Below, piece after piece: positions 1-9,555 of a DNA stretch of 64,000 nt. Origin of the DNA: Gammaproteobacteria bacterium (GTDB lineage Bacteria; Pseudomonadota; Gammaproteobacteria; Pseudomonadales; Cellvibrionaceae); NCBI GenBank assembly GCA_004173475.1, contig SEBU01000001.1, positions 1,302,001-1,366,000 of the forward strand. Reading direction: 5' to 3'. A program made the position numbers and the translations under genes. The notes below the pieces were generated by a model, which worked only from the letters and a program-made list of their open reading frames with translations, made no database searches and was not told where the DNA came from. How positions within the stretch are numbered: the first letter of the stretch is position 1; every line of letters starts with the position of its first letter.

Positions 1-2
1 AA

Positions 3-1043
3 AAAAATCAATACGCCTATCAATTGGAAGGATTTGACGATACGTGGCGGGAAGTGGGTAATCAACGTTCAGCACTTTACACCAACCTCCCCTCCGGTAC
101 TTTTACGTTTCGCGTTAAGGCAAGCAATAACGACGGGGTTTGGAATACATCTGGGCGTTCGTTAACGCTCAATATCTTGCCTCCGCCCTGGAAAACCTGG
201 TGGGCTTATTCACTGTATGCAATAGCGATAATTTTGGTGCTCGTGTTGCTGGTACGCAGACAAGAACGCAAGGTTCTAATTGAACGCAAAATTAATCGCG
301 ATTTGGAAGTGAAGGTCAGCGAGCGTACCGCCGAGTTGCAAGATGCCTACGCGCAGCTGGAAGCAATCAGCTTGTCAGATCCGTTGACGGGGCTCAACAA
401 TCGCCGTTACTTGCAAAAAGTTATTCCCATGGATATCGCCAAGCTGCACCGGGAATATGATGCTAAGTCCGCTAAAATTGTGAATCATAAAAACTCGCTG
501 GATCTCACATTTTTTATTTTGGATGTGGATTACTTTAAGTCGGTAAATGATGTCTACGGTCACGCAGCTGGCGACCAGCTGTTGGTACAAATGTCCGCAT
601 TACTCACCAAAATCTGTCGCGAGTTTGATTTTGTTGTGCGTTGGGGCGGCGAGGAATTTCTAATCGTAAGTCGCTTCACGGATCGAAACGAGGCGCCCAT
701 GATGGCGGAGCGCATTCGAAAAAGTATCGAGCAACATACGTTTGAATTTGCAGATGGAGCCTCGTTGAAAAAGACTTGTTGTATTGGCTTTGCCTGCTTT
801 CCATTTTTACCCGAACATCCAGATTTAATATCCTGGGAACACGTCATTGACATAGCTGACCGCGCACTCTTCGCTGCAAAACGCTCGGGGCGCAATCGGG
901 CGGTAGGTTTAGCGGCCAACGCTAATACCAACGAAACTGATCTTTACCAACGCATCCGCGACGATCTGCAGCAATTAATTAAAACTGGTGAATTGAGCGT
1001 GCTTTCTGAAAATCACGAAAACTTGGTATGGACTAGTTCGTAA
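3..1043 (+). CDS. Sensor diguanylate cyclase, C-terminal part (5' end outside window)
   Basis: The reading frame is open from base 3, so the N-terminus lies upstream of the window. What remains is the end of a Y_Y_Y domain (YQLEGFDDTW), one membrane segment after LPPPWKTWW, a short coiled coil ending in ERTAELQ, and a full GGDEF domain. The active-site motif is GGEEF and an RxxD inhibitory site (REFD) sits five residues before it, so an active, product-inhibited diguanylate cyclase is expected. It is closely similar to the next gene over its whole visible length, so by analogy it probably has an N-terminal propeller sensor. The ligand is unknown. Confidence 0.88.
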   Translation, partial: KNQYAYQLEGFDDTWREVGNQRSALYTNLPSGTFTFRVKASNNDGVWNTSGRSLTLNILPPPWKTWWAYSLYAIAIILVLVLLVRRQERKVLIERKINRDLEVKVSERTAELQDAYAQLEAISLSDPLTGLNNRRYLQKVIPMDIAKLHREYDAKSAKIVNHKNSLDLTFFILDVDYFKSVNDVYGHAAGDQLLVQMSALLTKICREFDFVVRWGGEEFLIVSRFTDRNEAPMMAERIRKSIEQHTFEFADGASLKKTCCIGFACFPFLPEHPDLISWEHVIDIADRALFAAKRSGRNRAVGLAANANTNETDLYQRIRDDLQQLIKTGELSVLSENHENLVWTSS

Positions 1044-1100
1044 ACCTGAGAAAACACAGCGTAAGCTTCGAATACTTATAAATTAGATTTAACCAGCCAG

Positions 1101-1135
1101 CAAAAGCTGAATCAGAAATGGTTCGGCTTTTTTTA
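1101..1135 (+). terminator. Rho-independent terminator after the first cyclase gene
   Basis: A 9-bp stem (AGCTGAATC with GGTTCGGCT, two G-U pairs) with a 6-nt loop is followed by seven T residues. It lies about 60 bases after the stop codon and separates the two paralogous cyclase genes, so the second is probably transcribed from its own promoter in the 200-base gap. Confidence 0.75.
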
Positions 1136-1264
1136 TTAACCTGAAAACCAAACCTGATTCATACAAGCAGCATAAAACCTGCGAAATTCCTGCTCGGTGC
1201 TATAACTATACCTAATGGGGAAAATCTGATTTTCCCCTCGTATTCCATCGCCCCGGTTTTCTTG

Positions 1265-4200
1265 ATGAAACGATTTTCAGCGCCACTTGCAACCGCATCC
1301 ATCTCCCGCCTGCCCTATATGGTTTCCCCTCATCATTTTATTGGATGGTTAATGACGTGCTTGCTATGCATTAACCTCAGCGTTTTGGCTGCAGAAACAT
1401 CACACACCGCTGAATATCCGAAGAAAATTAGTTTTCGCAACATCATGCAAGATCAGGATATCGCAATAGGAGAAGTTGAAGCGATTCTCCAGGATTACCA
1501 AGGGTTTATGTGGTTGGGCGGACGAAATGCCTTGTTGCGATACGATGGAGTCGAGTTCCTACCTATTCAAACAGCTGATCCGAATGACCCTACACAGCAA
1601 GTGCCTGTTACTCAAGTATTGGAAATATTTGAAGATAGTCGCAAAAGCCTGTGGGCCGCTACTCGCTCCGGCTTATATAAGTACGATCGTGCCCGCGAGC
1701 TCATGCTGCAGATAACAGACGCTTCGGGGGCACCGATATTTAGAGAAATTGTTTCCGCGTTGGCAGAATCACCGAATGGAGAACTCCTAGTCGGAAGTCG
1801 GTTAGGCCTTCATTTTTTCAACACCGAAACTTTGGCCGTGCGAACCATGAACGACCAACCCGGCATTCCCAAAGGTTTGCCGGGCATTATTGTCGACGAC
1901 CTGTATATGGATAAAAACAATATCCTGTGGCTTGGTATGGTCGAGGGAATAGTTCGCCTAGATCTTTCGACCATGGAAACTAGATTAATTGAGCCGGACC
2001 CGGCCAACTCGAAATCTATCGCCAATAACAGTATTAGAACCATTACCGTGGATCATAAAGGTCTTCTGTGGGCAGGAAGTGACAGTGGCATCTATCGGCT
2101 TCATCCAGATACCGGCGAAATTGATATCTATCGCCACGACCCAAAAGACCCCTACTCACTTGGCGACAACATCATTCGCAATATTTTTGTTGATCATAAC
2201 GGCTGGGTGTGGAGCGCGAGCGACGGCGGCGGTGTGAATCTTTTTGACGAAGCAAACAACCGCTTTTTGCGCTTCACCAACCAGCCGGGCGAGCACGGTT
2301 CTTTGAGTAGTGGTACCGCGCGTCGGGTTTACGAGGACCACATTGGCGATTTATGGGTTGGCACTTACCCATCCGGATTAAACATTTTCGACCGTTCCAC
2401 GTCTTCTATTCGCAAGTATGGGTTAAGTTCAGACCCTAAACGCGGCCTGCAAGGTGAATACGTTGAAGCTATTGAAGAAAATAAGGACGGCACTCTTTGG
2501 GTTGGTGCGAACGGCATTTCGCTTTTCGATCCCATTGCAGAAACGTTTACTCACTACCGCAATACCGGTGGTGCAGATTCACGCTCGGATTCAAGCTCGT
2601 TTTTAAACGGCGTTGTAGATTCAGACGGTGAAGTTCGATTTGGCTCCTGGGCGCACGGCATACTGCGTTATAACCCCGAAAAAGATCGCTTCGACGAAGT
2701 CCCTGCGGACAACACGCAGACCAAGCGAGGCGAAAAAACCAGTACTTTGCTGAACGATAAAATGATATGGAGCGTTTATGAAGATCGACAAAAAAACTTG
2801 TGGATCTCTACGCATTACAACGGCCTGACCAAATTAGACAAGAAAACCGGGCTATACACTTTCTATCCTTTTGATCCCGTAAATTTGGAAAGCATTTCCG
2901 CCGCGCTCGTGTGGACCACATTGGAAGATTCTGCCGGTCGATTTTGGGTTGGTACCGCCTTTGGTTTAAATTTGATGGATCGCAAAACGGGAACCTTCAA
3001 GCGCTACTTTACCGACGCTGGAAAACCACGAAGCCTTGTGAATTCATCGGTGTTGTCACTCTATGAGGACAAAAAGAACCGCTTATGGATAGGTACTGAC
3101 GGCGGATTACATCTGTACCACCCTGAGACAGACGACTTCACCGTTTTCACTGTTAAAGATGGTTTCAATGATCACGGCATTCGCGCAATTGTGGAGGATC
3201 ACGCAGGAAATTTATGGTTGGGTACAAACAACGGTATAGTCATGTTTAACCCCGACACCAAGACCGTACGCAACTACCTACGCTTCAACGGCGAATTAAT
3301 TGGCGGTGTATCTACCGGTGCAGGGATTGTTACCCGGACTGGCGAAATCGCCTTTGGCACTCGCACGGGCCTTTATATAATTAATGCAAACAAGTTGCTG
3401 CCTAACGAAAACCCTCCGCCCGTTGTACTCACTGATTTCCGAATTTTTACCAACAAAGTTGCAGTGAATGGCCCAGACAAAACTCTTTCCAGAGTCATCA
3501 ACGAAACCGAACAAGTTACGCTGAACCATACCCAATCCATGTTTTCGTTTGGTTTTGCGGCATTAAATTTTCGCGACCCTGAAAAAAATCAGTACGCTTA
3601 CCAACTAGAAGGGTTTGATGATAAGTGGCGCGAAGTTGGTAACCAACGAACGGCACTTTATACAAACCTGCCATCCGGAACCTATACCTTCCGTGTTATC
3701 GCTAGCAATAACGATGGCATCTGGAATAAGGAAGGGCATAGCCTCACGCTGAAAATATTGCCGCCGCCATGGAAAAGTTGGTCAGCTTATTTCATTTACG
3801 CAGCATGCTTATTGGCATTGGTGTGGTTACTGATTCAGCGACAAAATAGAAAAGTATCCATCCAACTTGAAATCAACCACGAGCTTGAGACGAAAGTTGC
3901 CGAACGCACGGCCGAGTTGCAAGAAGCTTACGCGCAGTTAGAAGCAATAAGTTTGTCAGATCCACTCACCGGGTTAAGTAACCGTCGCTATTTGCAAAAA
4001 GTATTACCTGTCGATATCGCAAAAGTTCATCGCGAATACGGCAGCAAATTTTCCACCATACCCACAAAGAAAACACCGCTGGACCTTACATTTTTTATTT
4101 TGGATGTCGATTCTTTTAAATCGGTGAATGATATGCATGGCCATGCGGCTGGCGATCAATTATTGGTTCAACTTTCGCAGTTGCTCACCAAAAATTGCCG

Positions 4201-4624
4201 TGAATTTGATTTTGTGGTGCGTTGGGGTGGAGAAGAATTTTTAATTGTTAACCGATTTACTGATCGACACGAGGCACCGGCAATTGCAGAGCGAATTAGG
4301 AAAAGTATTGAACAACATAGTTTCAATTTAGCTGATGGCACAACATTGAAAAAGACTTGCTCCATCGGCTTCGCCTGTTTCCCGTTTCTGCCTGGCAGCC
4401 CAACCGCGCTGTCTTGGGAGCAAGTTATCGATATCGCAGACCGCGCACTCTACGCCGCAAAACGTTCGGGGCGCAACCGAAGCATTGGCCTCGCCGCAAA
4501 TCCAAATACAAGTGACCAGTTTTTATACCAACGTATTTGCGAAGATCTTAATGGATTGGTTGAGAATGACGAGTTAACGGTTATTGCAGAAAACAAGGAC
4601 ACTATCGTTTGGACTAAATCCTAG
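1265..4624 (+). CDS. Two-component-propeller sensor diguanylate cyclase
   Basis: About 1119 residues. A hydrophobic N-terminal stretch ending near LSVLAA looks like a signal peptide or anchor. It is followed by many Reg_prop blades (for example DHKGLLWAGSDSGI, DKKNRLWIGTDGGL, DHAGNLWLGTNNGI) up to about residue 730, a Y_Y_Y domain (about 760-830), one membrane helix (about 840-860), a coiled coil and a C-terminal GGDEF domain (GGEEF, with RxxD I-site REFD). There is no histidine kinase domain. The likely topology is a periplasmic sensor controlling cytoplasmic c-di-GMP synthesis. ATG at 1265 was chosen over TTG at 1262; no strong ribosome binding site is visible, and a later ATG at 1319 would also leave a signal sequence. 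The ligand is unknown, plausibly a polysaccharide breakdown product. Confidence 0.9.
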   Translation: MKRFSAPLATASISRLPYMVSPHHFIGWLMTCLLCINLSVLAAETSHTAEYPKKISFRNIMQDQDIAIGEVEAILQDYQGFMWLGGRNALLRYDGVEFLPIQTADPNDPTQQVPVTQVLEIFEDSRKSLWAATRSGLYKYDRARELMLQITDASGAPIFREIVSALAESPNGELLVGSRLGLHFFNTETLAVRTMNDQPGIPKGLPGIIVDDLYMDKNNILWLGMVEGIVRLDLSTMETRLIEPDPANSKSIANNSIRTITVDHKGLLWAGSDSGIYRLHPDTGEIDIYRHDPKDPYSLGDNIIRNIFVDHNGWVWSASDGGGVNLFDEANNRFLRFTNQPGEHGSLSSGTARRVYEDHIGDLWVGTYPSGLNIFDRSTSSIRKYGLSSDPKRGLQGEYVEAIEENKDGTLWVGANGISLFDPIAETFTHYRNTGGADSRSDSSSFLNGVVDSDGEVRFGSWAHGILRYNPEKDRFDEVPADNTQTKRGEKTSTLLNDKMIWSVYEDRQKNLWISTHYNGLTKLDKKTGLYTFYPFDPVNLESISAALVWTTLEDSAGRFWVGTAFGLNLMDRKTGTFKRYFTDAGKPRSLVNSSVLSLYEDKKNRLWIGTDGGLHLYHPETDDFTVFTVKDGFNDHGIRAIVEDHAGNLWLGTNNGIVMFNPDTKTVRNYLRFNGELIGGVSTGAGIVTRTGEIAFGTRTGLYIINANKLLPNENPPPVVLTDFRIFTNKVAVNGPDKTLSRVINETEQVTLNHTQSMFSFGFAALNFRDPEKNQYAYQLEGFDDKWREVGNQRTALYTNLPSGTYTFRVIASNNDGIWNKEGHSLTLKILPPPWKSWSAYFIYAACLLALVWLLIQRQNRKVSIQLEINHELETKVAERTAELQEAYAQLEAISLSDPLTGLSNRRYLQKVLPVDIAKVHREYGSKFSTIPTKKTPLDLTFFILDVDSFKSVNDMHGHAAGDQLLVQLSQLLTKNCREFDFVVRWGGEEFLIVNRFTDRHEAPAIAERIRKSIEQHSFNLADGTTLKKTCSIGFACFPFLPGSPTALSWEQVIDIADRALYAAKRSGRNRSIGLAANPNTSDQFLYQRICEDLNGLVENDELTVIAENKDTIVWTKS

Positions 4625-4647
4625 TGAAAAAATATCACGCACATAAT

Positions 4648-4680
4648 AAAAACCCGGGTACCTGGCCCGGGCTTTTATTT
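4648..4680. terminator. Bidirectional terminator between cyclase and CE2 esterase genes
   Basis: CCCGGG at 4653-4658 pairs with CCCGGG at 4666-4671 around a 7-nt loop. It has an A-rich flank on the left and CTTTTATTTTTT on the right, so it can serve both convergent genes. Confidence 0.75.
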
Positions 4681-4695
4681 TTTACCGAAAATAAA

Positions 4696-5781
4696 TTATT
4701 TCCACCATTTCGGATTAGCGGCAATTTTCTCAATCAATAAATTGGCTACCACTTCATCATCTTTTACGGAAGGGTGATAGTGACAGCCTGCGTACTCCAA
4801 TCCATCAAAGAAAATACCGTCAATTTTCGTTTCACCCGAGGCCTTCAAATCTGCAATAACCTTTTCAACCTGAGCTTTAATTTCGCCATCAAATTTTGTC
4901 GACGCGTTTAAAATGAAATGGGCCTTGGGATTTTTTTCACGCAACGCTTTTATAAACGCCTTGTAAGTTTCTATATAGTCAGCGCGCAATGCTTCGCGGT
5001 TCGGCCAACGCTCTTCCGCTTTTAGTTGCGTGGAAAAATCATTTGTGCCCAAGCCTATAACAATGATGTGCGGCTTCCACTGTTCCTGATAGAGCATCGA
5101 GGTATCGTTTAGTGTGTACGGGTAAAGTTTAGGTAAACTTTTATCCGGGCTGGTGCCATTGTAATTGCGCACCACACCAAAACCGGATGAAGCATTAATT
5201 TGATAATCCGCTTTAAAATATTTAGCCACACGTGGCGGAAAACCTAATTGCGTGTTCGTTGTTTCAAACACTTGTTCGTTCGTACAGTCGCGACTGCTCG
5301 ACGTATTACCGTACCCCACCGTAAAAGAATCGCCAATAAATTCTATTCGAAGCTCGGCGGCGTTGACCTTACTCGCTCGTTCATCATTAGATATGTAAAA
5401 ACCTTCGAAACGTCCTTTAGTAGACTGGGTTTCAGTGCGTTTTTCCAAGCGAATTTTATGAGTTCCGGGCGATAAATTTTTGATGGCGTAAACCGTTTTG
5501 CCCGGTTTCGTTAATACGATGGGCGCCTGATCATCTACAATGAGATTTAAAATATTTTCGTCATCATTCAACCTGACATCAACAGATGTACCTTCAAATG
5601 CAGACTCGAAATACACTCCCGGCCAGGAATATAAATAAGTAGGAGCAGCATTTTTCTCACCCGCTCTTTCCTGTACAACTCGCCCGACGGCATTCACAGG
5701 TAAGGGCTTGGTGAGATTATCAGCCTGTGCAGTGGCAGCCAGGCAACTTAAACAAATGACTGCTATATTTATTTTTCTCAT
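4696..5781 (-). CDS. Carbohydrate esterase family 2 acetyl esterase (secreted SGNH hydrolase)
   Basis: 361 residues with a signal peptide (cleavage near ATAQA-DN). The N-terminal half (about 30-130) fits the beta-sandwich domain of CE2 enzymes. The C-terminal half is an SGNH hydrolase with block I EFIGDSFTVGYGN, block III GLGTNDFS and a C-terminal CHYHPS carrying the catalytic histidine. CE2 enzymes remove acetyl groups from xylan, mannan and related oligosaccharides; some are Ser-His dyads. It is transcribed away from the GMC cluster and shares an upstream region with it that contains a LacI-type operator, so joint carbohydrate control is possible. The exact substrate cannot be read from sequence. 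Confidence 0.87.
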   Translation of the reverse strand: MRKINIAVICLSCLAATAQADNLTKPLPVNAVGRVVQERAGEKNAAPTYLYSWPGVYFESAFEGTSVDVRLNDDENILNLIVDDQAPIVLTKPGKTVYAIKNLSPGTHKIRLEKRTETQSTKGRFEGFYISNDERASKVNAAELRIEFIGDSFTVGYGNTSSSRDCTNEQVFETTNTQLGFPPRVAKYFKADYQINASSGFGVVRNYNGTSPDKSLPKLYPYTLNDTSMLYQEQWKPHIIVIGLGTNDFSTQLKAEERWPNREALRADYIETYKAFIKALREKNPKAHFILNASTKFDGEIKAQVEKVIADLKASGETKIDGIFFDGLEYAGCHYHPSVKDDEVVANLLIEKIAANPKWWK

Positions 5782-6194
5782 TAGTACACCAAAATATTAT
5801 TAGTTGAGTCGCCCCTAATTAACCACCATAAACGGCTATTGCGCTGCTGAACTCTAGAGCATGGTGACGTCTATAAGCACAAGGAAATTTGCTGCATGTT
5901 TTTTCAGGAGGCTAGTATTTTAACTTGCATCAATATCGGCTATGACAAAAAAAATTTAAATTGCGAAAATTAAAGTTCAGTGCTCACCACGAAATAATTA
6001 TTTAAGCGTCAAGCATAAGTAGACGTTAAACAAGGTTCTCGTTATAGTGAGGCGCAATGTAACCGCTTACAATTCGTAATCCAATCCTTTTCTGCGGCTT
6101 TACAATAACCAATGCTGCTTTGCACTGCTTAACAGCAAAAAGTTTTATAACACTGTCCAATCAGCACGCCGCTATTCCACACTCGGAGAATAAT
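5782..6194. other. Divergent intergenic region upstream of CE2 and GMC cluster
   Basis: About 410 bases, AT-rich, with no convincing gene. It must hold the promoters of both divergent transcripts. The one clear element is a LacI-type palindrome at 6058-6071; no convincing sigma-70 hexamer pair was picked out. Confidence 0.5.
6058..6071. promoter_or_regulatory. Putative LacI/GalR-family operator
   Basis: TGTAACCGCTTACA is symmetric except at the innermost N positions and matches the CG-centred LacI-family core AANCGNTT flanked by TGT/ACA. It lies about 125 bases before the ATG of the GMC cluster and about 280 bases from the CE2 start. The regulator is not in this window. Confidence 0.6.
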
Positions 6195-6806
6195 ATGTCT
6201 TATAACAATGAACCCGAATCCGCATCAACCCCAGAAACTGAAAACCCGCGTCGTGTCGCGCTTAAACAAATGGCGTTACTTTTTGGCCTTTCGCTCTCCA
6301 CGCAATCATTAGATGTTTTGGCAGCTACCGTGAAAGGCACTATGCCTCTCACAACCAAATTTTTTACACCCGATCAATTACAAATGACGGGTGTGATCGC
6401 CGATTTGATCATTCCTACCACCGACACACCCGGCGCTCTTGCGGTAAACGTGCATGGCTTTTTAGATACCTACCTGGCGGAGTGTGTGAGTAAAAATGAA
6501 CAGGAAATGTTTTTACTTGGATTAAAAAAAATCAATAGCGTGGCCGAAAATAAGTTTCAAAAATCATTTTTAGCCTGTAAACCCAAGCAGCAAACACAAT
6601 TACTAACGGCGATTGAAAAATCCGATTCAGGATTCACGCCTGATGATAAAAGCTTTTTTACCCAATTCAAATCACTCACTTTATTTGGCTACTACACGTC
6701 AGAAGTCGGCGCAACCCAAGAGCTGGCTTATTTAGCAATTCCCGGCGGGTACCAAGGTAACTTTCCTTTCGCCAAAGTTGGTAAAGCTTGGGCACTTAAC
6801 TGGTAA
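6195..6806 (+). CDS. Gluconate 2-dehydrogenase subunit 3 family protein (small subunit of GMC oxidoreductase)
   Basis: 204 residues from ATG 6195, chosen because GGAG lies just upstream; an in-frame start at 6120 would add a long unconserved extension. The N-terminus has a twin-arginine-type signal (NPRRVALK followed by a hydrophobic stretch ending LDVLAA), so export in folded form by Tat is likely. The body fits the Gluconate_2-dh3 family (IADLIIPTTDTPGA near residue 70). In known systems this small subunit partners a GMC flavoprotein, which here is the next gene. The two are probably co-transcribed. Confidence 0.82.
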   Translation: MSYNNEPESASTPETENPRRVALKQMALLFGLSLSTQSLDVLAATVKGTMPLTTKFFTPDQLQMTGVIADLIIPTTDTPGALAVNVHGFLDTYLAECVSKNEQEMFLLGLKKINSVAENKFQKSFLACKPKQQTQLLTAIEKSDSGFTPDDKSFFTQFKSLTLFGYYTSEVGATQELAYLAIPGGYQGNFPFAKVGKAWALNW

Positions 6807-6863
6807 TACGTTTAGTAATTGCTCAAACAAAAAAATGCTCAATCGTGCAACAGGTAATATTCG

Positions 6864-8600
6864 ATGGATAATAATTTTTATATTAAAAAATCAGCCAAAA
6901 TTTTTGACGCAATTGTGGTTGGCTCAGGCATAACCGGCGGTTGGGCAGCAAAAGAGCTGACGGAGAAGGGTTTAAAAACCTTGATGGTAGAGCGGGGCCG
7001 CCCCGTTGAACATCGTACCGATTATGTTGGCGAAGGTGTCCAAACCTGGAAGCTCCCCTTACGTAATGCAATGAATCATCAATTAGTAGAAGACCAATAT
7101 TTTATTCAGCGCCAGTGTTATGCATTTGGAGATACCTCTAAAAACTTTTTTATGAATGATCGCGACTATCCTTACAGCACGCCAGAAGGCAAGCCCTTTA
7201 GCTGGATTCGCGGCAATCAACTCGGCGGAAAATCTTTATTATGGGCGCGCCAATCTTATCGCCTGAGTGATTACGATTTTAACGCGAACCTTGCCGATGG
7301 GCACGGCGTAGACTGGCCAATTCGTTACAAAGATCTTGAGCAATGGTATAGCTACGTAGAGCGCCATGCTGGCATCAGCGGCTCAACAGAAAATATTCCC
7401 GTTTTACCTGATAGCGTTTTTTTACCGCCATTTGAATTCAATACCGTTGAGCTTGCGCTCAAGAAAAAGTTTGAAGCGAAATTTCCTGATCGAAAAATGA
7501 TTATGGGGCGCTGCGCGCATTTAACCAAACCTGAGCCACATCATCTCGAACAAGGGCGCACGCAATGTCAGGCGCGCAACGAATGCCACAAAGGTTGTTC
7601 GTTTGGCGCAAACTTTACAACGCAAAGCTCGACATTACCTCCCGCCGTGAAAACCGGAAATTTAAGCATTGCGACTAACGCAATTGTGCACAGCGTTATT
7701 TATGATCCGAAAACGAATCGTGCCAAAGGTGTGCGTGTTATTGACAGCGAGACTATGGAAACGCGCGAATACTTTGGCAAATTAGTGTTCCTGTGCGCGT
7801 CCACATTGGGAACAACGCAAATTATGTTGAACTCAACGAGTGAGCGCTTTCCAAATGGTATCGCCAACTCTTCCGGCGCATTGGGCCATTATTTAATGGA
7901 TCACCTTTACGGCTCAGGCGCCTACGGTCGCGTTGAAGGTTTTGAAGAAGAATATTATTCAGGCCGCCGCCCCACTACACCCTACATTCCAAACTTCAGG
8001 AATGTAAAAGAAAAACATCCAGGCTTTTTTCGGGGTTATTCACTGTCCGGTGGGGCAGCTCGTGAAAGCTGGTCAAACTTTGCTTACAAAGACGGTTTTG
8101 GCGCGGACTTTAAAAAACAAATTCAACAGGGCGGTAGCTGGCATTTCGGTTTGCACGGTTCTGGCGAAATGTTACCCCGCTATGACAATCAGGTGAGTTT
8201 ACACCCTACATTGAAAGATAAATGGGGCATGCCGCAATTACATATTAAAGCGAGCTTTACTGAAAACGATTTAAAAATGAATGAAGATATAGCCAATACA
8301 GCCGCTGAAATTTTGGAAGCGATTGGCGTCAAAGATATCGTTAAGCAAGTTGTGCGGCGCAATGAAGATCGCCCGTTTGGACTTTCAATCCATGAAATGG
8401 GAACTGCACGTATGGGACGCGATCCAAAAACGTCGGTACTCAATGGCAACAATCAAGCACATGACGTACCCAATTTATTTGTGACCGATGGTGCCTGCAT
8501 GACATCCAACGCATGGCAAAACCCCTCGCTCACTTATATGGCCTTAACAGCTCGCGCATGTGATTATGCTGTTAAACAATTAAAGCTAGGCAAAGTTTAA
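6864..8600 (+). CDS. GMC family FAD-dependent oxidoreductase
   Basis: 578 residues. An N-terminal Rossmann FAD site (VVGSGITGGWAAKELTEKG, about 18-37) is followed by the GMC fold. The C-terminal region has HEMGTARMGRDP and the NAWQNPSLTY segment that carries the active-site Asn-Pro in this family. It resembles the pyranose oxidase/sugar dehydrogenase branch rather than choline oxidases. With the upstream small subunit it likely oxidises a sugar or glycoside in the periplasm; it has no signal of its own and could be exported with the Tat partner. The downstream sugar isomerase supports a role in keto-sugar metabolism, which is inference. Confidence 0.88.
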   Translation: MDNNFYIKKSAKIFDAIVVGSGITGGWAAKELTEKGLKTLMVERGRPVEHRTDYVGEGVQTWKLPLRNAMNHQLVEDQYFIQRQCYAFGDTSKNFFMNDRDYPYSTPEGKPFSWIRGNQLGGKSLLWARQSYRLSDYDFNANLADGHGVDWPIRYKDLEQWYSYVERHAGISGSTENIPVLPDSVFLPPFEFNTVELALKKKFEAKFPDRKMIMGRCAHLTKPEPHHLEQGRTQCQARNECHKGCSFGANFTTQSSTLPPAVKTGNLSIATNAIVHSVIYDPKTNRAKGVRVIDSETMETREYFGKLVFLCASTLGTTQIMLNSTSERFPNGIANSSGALGHYLMDHLYGSGAYGRVEGFEEEYYSGRRPTTPYIPNFRNVKEKHPGFFRGYSLSGGAARESWSNFAYKDGFGADFKKQIQQGGSWHFGLHGSGEMLPRYDNQVSLHPTLKDKWGMPQLHIKASFTENDLKMNEDIANTAAEILEAIGVKDIVKQVVRRNEDRPFGLSIHEMGTARMGRDPKTSVLNGNNQAHDVPNLFVTDGACMTSNAWQNPSLTYMALTARACDYAVKQLKLGKV

Positions 8601-8648
8601 AGTAATTAATTCGATTTAATACCCTAATAATCCCAACAGGAATTCATT

Positions 8649-9515
8649 ATGAAATTCAAAAAAACCATAAGTATTGCATTAGTTACCGGAGCCGCCATCT
8701 TGAGCAATTACAGCCACGCAGTGACACCTACACAACCCAAATTAAGCGTACAGCTTTGGTCGGTTAAAGATGACGTCGCTAAAGATTTCGAAGGCACCTT
8801 AAAACAATTAAAAGCTTATGGTTTTCAGGGCGTGGAATTTGCGGGCAATTTCGGAAAATATGCAGACGACCCTAAAGGTCTTAAAGCATTTTTAGATAAG
8901 ACTGGCTTAAAAGCATCTGCTGCGCACGTACCTTTCGAAAAACTTTCGCCCGAAAACTTCGAAAAAACTGTAGCGTTTTATAAAGCTATCAACTGCAACT
9001 TATTAATTATTCCCATGGATAAGCGTGCACAAACACTTGAAGGAGCTAAAGAAGTTGCAAAAGAATTAACCGATATTGAAGTCAAATTAGCGCCGCTGGG
9101 CATGCACACCGGCTACCACAATCACAAACCGGAAATGATGGATATTGATAAAACTACACCGTGGGACGTAATTGCGAAAAATACCCCGGCTGGTGTTGTA
9201 CTGCAACAGGATGTGGGCTGGACCGAAGTGGCTGGAAAAAATCCTGTCGATATCGTGAAAAATTATCCGGGCAGAACCATAGTTACGCATTACAAAGCAG
9301 CAGCACCTGAACCAGGTAACAAAGAAAATCCTATTATCGGCCAAGACACAACCGATTGGAAATCACTCATAGTGGCCAACCGCACTTTCGGCGGCACCTT
9401 GTGGCTTGTGGTTGAGCAAGAAGTTTATGCAGAAGGAATGACGCCTATGCAAAGCGTAGAAGCTTCATTGAAAGGATTGCAAAAAGAAATTGCTGAGCTC
9501 GATAAGAAAAAATAA
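8649..9515 (+). CDS. Secreted sugar phosphate isomerase/epimerase family TIM-barrel protein
   Basis: 288 residues with a signal peptide (cleavage near YSHA-VT) and an AGGA ribosome binding site. The body is a xylose isomerase-like TIM barrel: LSVQLWSVKDDV at the start, GYHNHKPEM in the middle and VLQQDVGWTEVAGKNP later, with His, Glu and Asp residues typical of the metal site. Family members isomerise, epimerise or cleave keto-sugars. The third position behind a GMC dehydrogenase pair suggests it acts on the oxidised sugar in the periplasm. The substrate is unknown. Confidence 0.83.
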   Translation: MKFKKTISIALVTGAAILSNYSHAVTPTQPKLSVQLWSVKDDVAKDFEGTLKQLKAYGFQGVEFAGNFGKYADDPKGLKAFLDKTGLKASAAHVPFEKLSPENFEKTVAFYKAINCNLLIIPMDKRAQTLEGAKEVAKELTDIEVKLAPLGMHTGYHNHKPEMMDIDKTTPWDVIAKNTPAGVVLQQDVGWTEVAGKNPVDIVKNYPGRTIVTHYKAAAPEPGNKENPIIGQDTTDWKSLIVANRTFGGTLWLVVEQEVYAEGMTPMQSVEASLKGLQKEIAELDKKK

Positions 9516-9529
9516 TTCACGCTCCTTAT

Positions 9530-9555
9530 CAGGGCGCCCTGCGCCCTGTTTGCTT
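9530..9555 (+). terminator. Terminator of the GMC cluster
   Basis: A perfect 7-bp stem (CAGGGCG with CGCCCTG, 5-nt loop) is followed by a T-rich run broken by single G and C bases. It lies 15 bases after the isomerase stop codon. Confidence 0.7.

Noticed and set aside
5248-5475. Short plus-strand frame opposite the CE2 gene
   Set aside because: It lies wholly antisense to a clear CE2 coding region, with no start signal.
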